Of a stretch of 6,738 nt of DNA, positions 1 through 5,482 are shown one piece after another. Both the position numbers and the translations under genes were made by a program. How positions within the stretch are numbered: position 1 is the first letter of the stretch; each line of letters starts with the position of its first letter. The notes beneath the pieces are model-generated. The model was not told the origin of the DNA, searched no databases, and saw only the letters and a program-made list of their open reading frames with translations. Origin of the DNA: Rhizobiaceae bacterium (GTDB lineage: Bacteria > Pseudomonadota > Alphaproteobacteria > Rhizobiales > Rhizobiaceae); assembly GCA_004299545.1 (NCBI GenBank), contig SCRB01000729.1, forward strand, positions 1 to 6,738, in the 5' to 3' direction.

Positions 1-163
1 CGAATACAACCATCGTGGCAAGAACGGCGAACGCCTGGATCCACAGCCGGTGCCGGAGAAACCACAAAAGCGGCACCAGGAAAGCCGGCCAGCGGAAACT
101 GTCGCGCACGAAAACGGGCGATTGCCTGTCGCCGGGCGCCTCGAAAACGACATAGCTTGCCAT
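1..163 (-). CDS. DUF2628 family membrane protein, N-terminal part (gene runs off the left edge)
   Basis: Reading the minus strand from the ATG at 163 gives 54 open codons to the window edge. The protein begins MASYVVFEAPG and continues through a charged, aromatic stretch (FVRDSFRWPAFLVPLLW, about residues 18-34) into a hydrophobic segment at about residues 44-54 that looks like the start of a transmembrane helix. This start resembles the small DUF2628 proteins found between hisB and hisH in rhizobial histidine operons; their function is unknown to me. The ATG lies only 4 bases after the hisB stop, so the two are very probably co-transcribed and may be translationally coupled; no strong Shine-Dalgarno precedes it. 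No histidine-biosynthetic role can be inferred beyond this position. The family call rests on memory of family sequences and on context. The reading frame itself is well supported by spacing and direction. Confidence 0.75.
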   Translation of the reverse strand, partial: MASYVVFEAPGDRQSPVFVRDSFRWPAFLVPLLWFLRHRLWIQAFAVLATMVVF

Positions 164-167
164 GGCG

Positions 168-779
168 CTATCCGTTCAGCGTGCCCTTGGTGGAGGGAAC
201 GGCGTCGCCCTGGCGCGGATCGGGCTCGATCGCGGCCCGGAGCGCCCGCGCCACCGCCTTGAAGCAGGTTTCGGCGATATGATGGTTGTTGGCGCCGTAA
301 TGGTTCGTCACATGCAGCGTAATGCCGGCATTCTGAGCAAAGGCATGGAAGAACTCGCGCACGAGTTCGGTGTCGAACGTGCCGATCTTGGGTGAGGAAA
401 AGGCCGCGTTCCAGACGAGGAAAGGGCGACCGGAAACATCGACCGCCGCCCGGGTCAGCGTCTCGTCCATGGCCAGATCGATCGAAGCGTAGCGCGTGAT
501 GCCACGCCTTTCGCCCAGCGCCTTCGCCACCGCCTGGCCGAGCGCGATTCCGGTGTCCTCCACGGTATGATGATCGTCTATGTGGAGATCGCCCTTGGCC
601 TTAACGGTGATGTCGATCAGCGAATGGCGCGCCAGCTGGTCGAGCATATGATCGAAAAAGCCGACGCCGGTCGCGATTTCCGAACGGCCGGTGCCGTCGA
701 GATCGACCGACACGGCGATCCCGGTCTCCTTGGTCCTGCGGCTGATCTCAGCCTTGCGGATGGTCTTGCGGGGAGGCAT
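168..779 (-). CDS. hisB: Imidazoleglycerol-phosphate dehydratase (HisB)
   Basis: This cytoplasmic enzyme converts D-erythro-imidazole-glycerol phosphate to imidazole-acetol phosphate plus water in histidine biosynthesis. The 203-residue product is the normal length for a monofunctional alphaproteobacterial HisB, without the phosphatase domain fused in enterobacteria. Both halves of the duplicated IGPD fold show their metal-binding signatures: [14 protein letters not shown] at about residues 40-53 and HHTVED at 70-75 in the first half, and [12 protein letters not shown] at 159-170 in the second. The HHxxE pairs (H70, H71, E74 and H166, H167, E170) are the expected Mn ligands and all are intact. 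The ATG at 779 is preceded by AGGA about 7 bases upstream, which supports this start. The gene is followed closely by the DUF2628 gene. It lies codirectionally downstream of the LysR gene with 102 bp between them, enough for its own promoter, so co-regulation with LysR is not implied. Confidence 0.97.
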   Translation of the reverse strand: MPPRKTIRKAEISRRTKETGIAVSVDLDGTGRSEIATGVGFFDHMLDQLARHSLIDITVKAKGDLHIDDHHTVEDTGIALGQAVAKALGERRGITRYASIDLAMDETLTRAAVDVSGRPFLVWNAAFSSPKIGTFDTELVREFFHAFAQNAGITLHVTNHYGANNHHIAETCFKAVARALRAAIEPDPRQGDAVPSTKGTLNG

Positions 780-881
780 GCCCGTTTCCTTCGCTCCTGC
801 GGCGAAAGCCTTCTAACAGCAAGGAAAGCCTATTTCCAGCTTCCGCGCGGCCCTTTCATCAATGGATCGGCGCCCGTATGC
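780..881. other. Intergenic gap between lysR 3' end and hisB start
   Basis: This 102-bp gap should hold the lysR transcription end and the hisB promoter. What I can see is modest: the hisB ribosome-binding site near its left end, a short inverted repeat GGAAA/TTTCC at 823-827 and 833-837, and another TTCGC/GCGAA at 790-794 and 802-806. Neither is followed by a T-tract on the minus strand, so neither is a convincing intrinsic terminator. I could not place a credible -35/-10 pair for hisB. Confidence 0.4.
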
Positions 882-1808
882 CTATCGCTTCCAGTCCGCC
901 TTCTCGCGGCCGGACTGGTCGAGCGCGGCAAACAGCCAGTCGGCAAAAGCCCTGACGATCGGCGCCGAGCGGTCTTCGTTGCGGCAGGTCACATAAAAGC
1001 TCGAAGAGGCCTGCACCGACCGTTCGAACGGCACGACGAGATCGCCGCTGCCCAGCATGGCCTTCGCCGTTATGTTGTCGCCGAGCGCCACGCCGTGTCC
1101 CAGCATGGCGGCTTCGATGCCAAGGCGCGCATTGCTCATGAAATGATGGCGCTCGTGCATCACGTCGAGTGCGTCGGCTGCCGAAAGCCATGCGTGCCAT
1201 TCCTGGCCGTCGTCGGCATGGAGCAGAACATGCTGGGAGAGGTCGCGAACGGTACGCAGCGGCCTCTCGTTGAGGAGCCGCGGGCTGACGACGGGAAACA
1301 GATAGAGGTCGGTCCAGTGGCGCACCCAGCGGTCGGTCCACGATCCGTCGCCATAGAGGATATGGACGTCCATATCGCTCTTCTTCATGTCCGCCGGATC
1401 GTTGGTCGGAACGAGCCTGACGCGGATATCCGGATAGAGATCGAAAAAGGACGTCATGTGCGGCAAAAGCCAGAGTGAGAGCAGCGCCGGCACGCAGCCT
1501 ATGACGAGGTCCCCCGCCGTGGCGGGCCGGGCAAGCCGGGCTGTTGCGGCGGCGATGCTGTCGAAGGCGTTGCAGATGGCGGGTTTCAGGAGCGCCGCGT
1601 GCGGCGTCGGCTTCACCCGGCGGCCGACGCGCTCGAACAGCGGTACGCCGAGGCTCTCCTCCAGTTTTCGCACTTGATGGCTGATCGCGCCATGGGTGAC
1701 GTTGAGTTCGCGCGCAGCGGCCGAGATCGACCCGGTGCGGGCCGTCGCCTCGAAGGCGCGCAGCGAATTGAGGGGCGGCAGACGCTGGCTCATCGAACGC
1801 GGTTCCAT
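882..1808 (-). CDS. LysR-family transcriptional regulator, GcvA-like subgroup
   Basis: The 308-residue length is typical of LysR regulators. The N-terminal winged helix-turn-helix spans about residues 11-68: LPPLNSLRAFEATARTGSIS leads into AARELNVTHGAISHQVRKLE and then GVPLFER. The opening and the H-x-A-I-S-H-Q-V recognition helix are characteristic of the GcvA-like branch. The effector-binding domain follows from about residue 98; MDVHILYGDGSWTD at about 146-159 matches a motif common in GcvA-like proteins. It is divergently transcribed from the ureohydrolase gene with a short AT-rich gap, the classic arrangement of a LysR regulator and its target, so it most likely controls the ureohydrolase/ABC operon and itself. 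The start is uncertain: ATG at 1808 (MEPRSM) or ATG at 1793 (MSQRLPPL); neither has a strong Shine-Dalgarno, and family members usually have only a few residues before LPPLNSLRAFE, so 1793 is a real alternative. The effector is unknown. Confidence 0.92.
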   Translation of the reverse strand: MEPRSMSQRLPPLNSLRAFEATARTGSISAAARELNVTHGAISHQVRKLEESLGVPLFERVGRRVKPTPHAALLKPAICNAFDSIAAATARLARPATAGDLVIGCVPALLSLWLLPHMTSFFDLYPDIRVRLVPTNDPADMKKSDMDVHILYGDGSWTDRWVRHWTDLYLFPVVSPRLLNERPLRTVRDLSQHVLLHADDGQEWHAWLSAADALDVMHERHHFMSNARLGIEAAMLGHGVALGDNITAKAMLGSGDLVVPFERSVQASSSFYVTCRNEDRSAPIVRAFADWLFAALDQSGREKADWKR

Positions 1809-1834
1809 GTTTGCAAGTCATGTGTCAAAAAAAT

Positions 1835-1852
1835 TCACATAAGCTTATGCGA
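1835..1852. promoter_or_regulatory. Candidate LysR operator: palindrome CATAAGCTTATG
   Basis: Positions 1838-1849 form a perfect 12-bp palindrome. Allowing one mismatch per arm it extends to 18 bp (TCaCATAAGCTTATGcGA, 1835-1852). It sits between the divergent lysR and ureohydrolase genes and overlaps the candidate plus-strand -10 element at 1851-1856. LysR regulators bind interrupted dyads of the T-N11-A type, and T1835/A1847 satisfies that spacing, though the pattern is weak evidence by itself. The assignment is inference from symmetry and position. Confidence 0.5.
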
Positions 1853-1921
1853 TAATATCAATTGAAATTCCATGTCCGCTGTACTTCACTTGCTGAAACG
1901 ATCCGCCGACCGAACGGATCG

Positions 1922-1926
1922 GGAGG
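1922..1926 (+). promoter_or_regulatory. Shine-Dalgarno GGAGG that fixes the ureohydrolase start
   Basis: GGAGG lies 7 bases before the ATG at 1934. It decides between that ATG and an in-frame TTG at 1862, which would add 24 unconserved-looking residues and has no comparable ribosome-binding site. Confidence 0.85.
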
Positions 1927-1933
1927 ATTTTCC

Positions 1934-3001
1934 ATGGCGTGGAACGAGAACGCGCTTCGCAAGCTGCGCGAAAAATATGCCAGCGGACATGGCGGCGAAC
2001 TGTTCGATCCGAGATTCCGGAAGGTTGCGGACAAGATTTTCTCCAAGGGCGGCACGCGCGTGGCGCCCTATGCCGGCATTCCGACCTTCCTGACGGCACC
2101 CTATCTGCCCGTCAGCGCCGACAACCCGGATTTTGGCGACTTGCAGGTAGCGATGAGCGGCATGCCGATGGATCTCGGCGTCACCAACCGGCCCGGCTCC
2201 CGCTTCGGGCCGCGCGCCGTGCGCACCATCGAGCGCATCGGCCCGTATAACCACGTGCTCGAAACGGCGCCTGTCTTCGATTTGAGGGTCGCGGATATCG
2301 GCGACGTGCCCTTTGCCAGCCGCTACCGTCTCGAGCAGAGCCATCAGGATATCGAGGCGCATGTCCGCCGCATTGTCGATGCCGGAGTCATCCCTCTGTC
2401 GGTCGGCGGCGACCATTCGATCACCCATCCGATCCTCAGGGCCGTCGGCCGCGACCGTCCGGTTGGCCTGATCCATATCGACGCGCATTGCGATACGGGC
2501 GGCGCTTTCGACCAGACGAAGTTCCATCACGGCGGACCGTTCAGGAACGCGGTGCTCGACGGTGTCCTTGACCCGACGCGCACGATCCAGATCGGTATCC
2601 GCGGTTCGGCCGAATATCTGTGGGAATTCTCCTACGAATCAGGGATGACCGTCATCCATGCCGAGGAAATTTCCGGCATGGGGGTCGACGCGGTCATCGC
2701 CAAGGCGCGCGGCATCGTCGGCGACGGCCCGACCTATCTTTCCTTCGACATCGATAGCCTCGATCCCTCTTTCGCGCCCGGCACCGGCACGCCGGAAATC
2801 GGCGGGCTGACGACGCGTGAGGCGCTTGATCTCCTGCGCGGCTTCAAGGGTGTCGATCTCGTCGGCGCCGATGTCGTCGAGGTCGCGCCGCAATATGATG
2901 CGACCGCCAACACCGCCCATGCCGGCGCGCAGATGCTTTTCGAAATCCTCAGCCTCATGGTCTTCAGTCCAAGCGTTCAGGCGGCCGGACAGCGGAAATG
3001 A
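1934..3001 (+). CDS. Ureohydrolase, agmatinase/guanidinobutyrase family
   Basis: This enzyme should hydrolyse a guanidino compound to urea and an amine in the cytoplasm with a binuclear metal centre. All six metal ligands of the arginase/agmatinase fold are visible in the 355-residue product: H161 in GGDHS, D183, H185 and D187 in HIDAHCD, and D272 and D274 in SFDIDSLDPSFAPGTGTPE. The closing PGTGTPEIGGLT and DVVEVAPQYD segments are typical of bacterial agmatinases and guanidinobutyrases. The protein is about 50 residues longer than E. coli SpeB (306 residues as I recall), mostly as an N-terminal extension: some 70 residues precede the core that begins near MSGMPMDLGVTNRPGSRFGPR. The substrate loop after D187 differs from my memory of SpeB and GbuA, so the substrate is open: agmatine is the default, with 4-guanidinobutyrate, 3-guanidinopropionate and guanidine as alternatives. 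It is the first gene of a likely operon with a polyamine-type ABC transporter. In Sinorhizobium the apparent counterpart is called speB2; I leave the symbol blank because the substrate is unproven. Confidence 0.93.
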   Translation: MAWNENALRKLREKYASGHGGELFDPRFRKVADKIFSKGGTRVAPYAGIPTFLTAPYLPVSADNPDFGDLQVAMSGMPMDLGVTNRPGSRFGPRAVRTIERIGPYNHVLETAPVFDLRVADIGDVPFASRYRLEQSHQDIEAHVRRIVDAGVIPLSVGGDHSITHPILRAVGRDRPVGLIHIDAHCDTGGAFDQTKFHHGGPFRNAVLDGVLDPTRTIQIGIRGSAEYLWEFSYESGMTVIHAEEISGMGVDAVIAKARGIVGDGPTYLSFDIDSLDPSFAPGTGTPEIGGLTTREALDLLRGFKGVDLVGADVVEVAPQYDATANTAHAGAQMLFEILSLMVFSPSVQAAGQRK

Positions 3002-3085
3002 GGGGCATCGGAAGTGAGAAAAGACGCTGAGAGGGAATAAAGAAGGCTCGGGCAAAACCGGGCGAGAACCCGGAGGAGAAATGAC
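3002..3085 (+). promoter_or_regulatory. Gap before the SBP gene, with ribosome-binding site and possible hairpin over it
   Basis: A strong Shine-Dalgarno (GGAGG, 3072-3076) lies 9 bases before the ATG at 3086. The stem CCGGG (3058-3062) / CCCGG (3069-3073) would pair with the first two G of that site, and the upstream CTCGGG near 3048-3053 could compete for the same CCCGG. No T-tract follows, so this is not a terminator. I see no convincing promoter in the gap, which favours read-through from the ureohydrolase gene. Confidence 0.45.
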
Positions 3086-4174
3086 ATGAACGACTTCAGT
3101 GACAGGAAAATCGATCGCCGCACCGTTCTCGGTACGGCGCTTGCCGCCGGCGCGGCGCTGGCCATGCCAGCCGTCGCCCGCGGTGCCGACCGTTCGCTCA
3201 AGGTCGGAGCCTATGGCGGCTTCTTCAAGAAATCCTTCGATGAGAATGTCTTTCCGGTTTTCACCAAGGAGACCGGCATCAAGGTCGAATCCGTCGGCGA
3301 ACCGACGGGAGAGGCATGGCTCGTGCAGCTCGAACAGGCCGCGAAGGCCGGCCAGGCGCCCGCCGACGTATCGATGATGGCGCAGGTTCCCATGCTGAAG
3401 GGGATGGAGAGCAAGCTGTGGACGCCGCTCGACATGAAGAAGATCCCCAATTCGAAGAACGTGCTCGACCGCTTCATCAACAAGGACCCCAACGGTGATG
3501 TCGCCGGGATCGGGGCGGTGGCGTGGTACATCACGCTCGTCTCCAACACCAAGGTTTTCCCGACCGCGCCGACCTCCTGGGCGGCGTTCTGGGAACCGGA
3601 CAAGAAGGACAAGCTCGGCCTCCTGGCGCTGGTTTCGAACTCGTTCCTGCTCGAGGTGACGGCGAAGACTTTCCTTGGCGGCACCAACGTGCTCGATACC
3701 GAGGACGGTATCCTCAAGGCCTTCAAGAAGCTCGCCGAGGTGAAGCCGAACGTGCGGCTCTGGTACCGTGACGAGGCGCAGTTCGAGCAGGCGCTGAAAT
3801 CGGGCGAAATCCCGATGGGCCAATATTACCACGACGTCACCGGCATCGCGATTTCGAAAGGTTTCCCGGTGCGTTCGACCTTCCCGAAGGAAGGCGGCAT
3901 CGAGGATTCCGGCTCCTGGGCCGTTTCGCATGCGTCCAAGAAGGTCGATGAGGCGCACGAATTCATCAACTTCATGTGCCAGCCGAAGATACAGGACCTC
4001 GTCTGCCGCAAGAACGGCACGGCGCCGACCGTGAAGCGCGAGCTGCTCGATCTCTCCGACAAGGAATTCGCCGCCGTGTCGAGTTCCATCGAGCCGATCA
4101 TCCCGCGCTATGCTATGTATCAGAAGAGGTCGGACTGGCTGGACCAGAAGTGGACCGAACTGATCGTCGGCTGA
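3086..4174 (+). CDS. Periplasmic solute-binding protein of a PotD/PotF-type (spermidine/putrescine-like) ABC transporter
   Basis: The 362-residue protein delivers substrate in the periplasm to the membrane permeases encoded downstream. Residues 1-34 form an export signal with a twin-arginine core (IDRRTVLG at about 9-16), then a hydrophobic alanine-rich stretch and cleavage probably near AVA or RGA at 31-34, so Tat export is likely. The mature part starts SLKVGAYGGFFKKSFDENVFPVFTKET, the usual opening of the PotD-like family (COG0687), and continues with EPTGEAWLVQLEQAAKAGQAPADV; the length is normal. Family membership suggests a polyamine, a guanidino compound or a related cation, but the members also bind other solutes and I cannot read specificity from this sequence. 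The start is set by the GGAGG 9 bases upstream. It lies 84 bp after the ureohydrolase and 276 bp before the ATPase; that second gap contains stem-loops that could keep SBP expression above that of the membrane components. Confidence 0.93.
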   Translation: MNDFSDRKIDRRTVLGTALAAGAALAMPAVARGADRSLKVGAYGGFFKKSFDENVFPVFTKETGIKVESVGEPTGEAWLVQLEQAAKAGQAPADVSMMAQVPMLKGMESKLWTPLDMKKIPNSKNVLDRFINKDPNGDVAGIGAVAWYITLVSNTKVFPTAPTSWAAFWEPDKKDKLGLLALVSNSFLLEVTAKTFLGGTNVLDTEDGILKAFKKLAEVKPNVRLWYRDEAQFEQALKSGEIPMGQYYHDVTGIAISKGFPVRSTFPKEGGIEDSGSWAVSHASKKVDEAHEFINFMCQPKIQDLVCRKNGTAPTVKRELLDLSDKEFAAVSSSIEPIIPRYAMYQKRSDWLDQKWTELIVG

Positions 4175-4195
4175 GGGATTTGCCGGTCAACTTTT

Positions 4196-4232
4196 CAGGA
4201 TGCGTCCGTCACATGCGGGCGGTGGCATCCTG
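4196..4232 (+). terminator. Stem-loop after the SBP gene, possible attenuator or 3' stabiliser
   Basis: CAGGATGC (4196-4203) and GCATCCTG (4225-4232) are perfect 8-bp inverted repeats. After a small internal loop, further pairing is possible between CCGTC (4206-4210) and the G-rich segment 4218-4222. It begins 21 bases after the SBP stop codon. Only a weak T content follows (TGTTCC), so it is not a strong intrinsic terminator. Partial termination or protection of the SBP message from 3' decay would suit an SBP-first ABC operon; that is inference. Confidence 0.45.
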
Positions 4233-4266
4233 TTCCGTCGAGGGCTGTCGTCTATGGCTTGGCCTT

Positions 4267-4404
4267 CCCCCACGCCGCCTGCTTCGCGGCCACCTCTCCC
4301 CTACGTTCGTGGGGTAGAGGAAGGGTGCCAAGCGTGGCGGTCGGTATTTCCTCTCCCCCGTCGAGCGGGGGAGAGGTGGTTTGCGGAGCAAATCGGAGTG
4401 GGGG
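4267..4404. repeat. Nested palindromic intergenic element, RIME-like
   Basis: The element is bounded by CCCCCAC (4267-4273) and its exact reverse complement GTGGGGG (4398-4404). The outer arms, about 34 bp each, remain imperfectly complementary inward and end in ACCTCTCC / GGAGAGGT. Two internal hairpins lie within it: 4293-4320, with CCTCT/AGAGG and a short inner stem around ACGTTCGT, and 4350-4376, a perfect 11-bp stem with loop TCGAG. Intergenic repeats with large palindromes, such as RIME elements, are known in rhizobia, and C-rich CCTCTCCCC/GGGGAGAGG hairpins are common between alphaproteobacterial genes. Membership in a named family is inference from architecture only. No T-tract follows the hairpins, and I see no target-site duplication at the ends. 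Confidence 0.65.
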
Positions 4405-4450
4405 TCGAACTTCATAGGCGCTTGCCGCGCAATTCCATGGGAGGTGGTGC

Positions 4451-5482
4451 TTGAGCGGTCTCGTCCTCAGTGAAGTCCGGAAGCATTTCGGCCCCGTCCA
4501 CGCCGTCGAGGACGTTTCGCTTTCGGTGCCGAACGGGACCTTCGTGTGTATGCTTGGCCCCTCCGGCTGCGGCAAGACGACGCTGCTGCGCATGATCGCG
4601 GGCCTGGAAGAGCCGACGGGCGGCTCGATCCTGCTCGACGGCCGCGACATCACCGCCGTGCCGACGCACAGGCGCGAACTCGGCATGGTGTTTCAGTCGC
4701 TCGCGCTCTTTCCTCATCTCGATGTCACCGGCAACATCGCCTATGCGATGACCATTCGCGGCGTGGGCACGGCGGAAAAGAAGCGCCGCGTCGGCGAACT
4801 TCTCGAAATGGTGCATATGGCCGGCTATGGCGACCGGTCCGTGGCGCAGCTTTCCGGCGGGCAGCGCCAGCGCGTGGCGATCGCCCGCGCGCTCGCCGTC
4901 CAGCCGAAGCTGTTCCTGCTCGACGAACCGCTCTCTGCGCTCGACGCCAAGCTGCGCGAAGCCATGCAGGTCGAATTGCGGCAGCTTCAGGAGCGGCTCG
5001 GTATCACCACGATCGTCGTCACCCACGACCAGCGCGAGGCGATGACCATGGCCGACCAGGTCGTCGTGATGGGCGGCGGGCGCATCCGCCAGGCCGCCTC
5101 TCCGGTCGAGATCTATCGCCATCCGGCCGATGCTTTCGTCGCCGATTTCATCGGCTCGACCAACCTTATTCCGCTGGCGGTGGAAAACGGGACCGCGACC
5201 GCTTTCGGCAAGCCGCTCCCCGGCATCGCAGCGCCCGCCCGCGACGGCCAAATGCTTTCCGTCCGGCCTGAGGACATCATCCTGGCGCCGGCCGGCGAGG
5301 GCGCTTTGACGGGCACCGTCGCCTTCGTCCGCGACCTCGGCGCAACGATAGAGACCTTCATCGACATCGGCGGCCACCGCCTTGTCGCGGCGTCCTCGCC
5401 GCGCGACCGGCCGGCGGTCAATGTCGGCGACGAGACGGGGTTGAGCTTCCATGCCGGAAACGCGGTCGTGGTGACGGCGTGA
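4451..5482 (+). CDS. ABC transporter ATP-binding protein, PotA-type with TOBE domain
   Basis: This cytoplasmic ATPase powers import through the two permeases encoded next. The nucleotide-binding motifs of the 343-residue protein are complete and in order: Walker A GPSGCGKT (36-43), Q-loop Q82, signature LSGGQ (134-138), Walker B LFLLDEP (154-160, catalytic E159), D-loop SALD (162-165) and switch H192 in VVTHDQREA. The C-terminal part from about residue 235 (FIGSTNLIPL, then SVRPEDIIL and a beta-rich end) is a TOBE-type domain, as in PotA and other polyamine, iron and sugar importers. The start is a TTG: GGAGG at 4440-4444 lies 6 bases upstream, and the nearby ATG at 4437 and GTG codons are out of frame. 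TTG together with the preceding repeat element may keep its level below that of the SBP. Its stop codon overlaps the start of the first permease by 4 bases. Confidence 0.95.
   Translation: MSGLVLSEVRKHFGPVHAVEDVSLSVPNGTFVCMLGPSGCGKTTLLRMIAGLEEPTGGSILLDGRDITAVPTHRRELGMVFQSLALFPHLDVTGNIAYAMTIRGVGTAEKKRRVGELLEMVHMAGYGDRSVAQLSGGQRQRVAIARALAVQPKLFLLDEPLSALDAKLREAMQVELRQLQERLGITTIVVTHDQREAMTMADQVVVMGGGRIRQAASPVEIYRHPADAFVADFIGSTNLIPLAVENGTATAFGKPLPGIAAPARDGQMLSVRPEDIILAPAGEGALTGTVAFVRDLGATIETFIDIGGHRLVAASSPRDRPAVNVGDETGLSFHAGNAVVVTA

Larger units (their letters stand above)
1809..1933. promoter_or_regulatory. Divergent lysR / ureohydrolase regulatory region
   Basis: This gap is markedly richer in A and T (about 1823-1870) than the surrounding DNA, with a run of seven A at 1827-1833. 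It must contain both divergent promoters. On the plus strand GATAAT at 1851-1856 matches the -10 consensus at five of six positions, but the expected -35 position holds only A residues; such a weak -35 is what an activator-dependent promoter often shows. On the minus strand a perfect TTGACA occurs at 1828-1823, but no -10 lies at the right distance. Promoter placement is therefore tentative, while the regulatory nature of the gap follows from the divergent gene pair. Confidence 0.6.

Noticed and set aside
567..1478. A 303-codon open frame on the plus strand opposite hisB and lysR
   Set aside because: It spans parts of two well-supported minus-strand genes and the gap between them, and its translation resembles no family I know. 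It is a shadow frame of GC-rich coding DNA.
859..1821. A 320-codon minus-strand frame overlapping almost all of lysR
   Set aside because: It is an arginine-rich, low-complexity shadow frame; the 882-1808 frame has the full LysR helix-turn-helix and effector domain.
1823..1828. Perfect TTGACA on the minus strand as the lysR -35 element
   Set aside because: The sequence 16-18 bases further (around 1806-1800) does not resemble a -10 box and lies at the lysR start codon, so the match is probably chance in an AT-rich stretch.
1862..1933. Upstream TTG start adding 24 residues to the ureohydrolase
   Set aside because: There is no ribosome-binding site for it, and it would put coding sequence across the promoter region. 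GGAGG 7 bases before the ATG at 1934 marks the real start.
3081..3086. A two-codon open frame (ATG ACA TGA) just before the SBP start, as a regulatory upstream ORF
   Set aside because: It is too short to have meaning without experimental data; the Shine-Dalgarno spacing favours the ATG at 3086.
2639..3958. A 439-codon open frame on the minus strand
   Set aside because: It crosses the ureohydrolase 3' end, the intergenic gap and most of the SBP gene, with a charged composition typical of antisense shadows. Both plus-strand genes have clear family motifs.
4350..4376. The perfect 11-bp hairpin as an intrinsic terminator
   Set aside because: No run of T follows on either strand (the plus strand continues TGGTTTGCGG). 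It fits better as part of the larger palindromic repeat.
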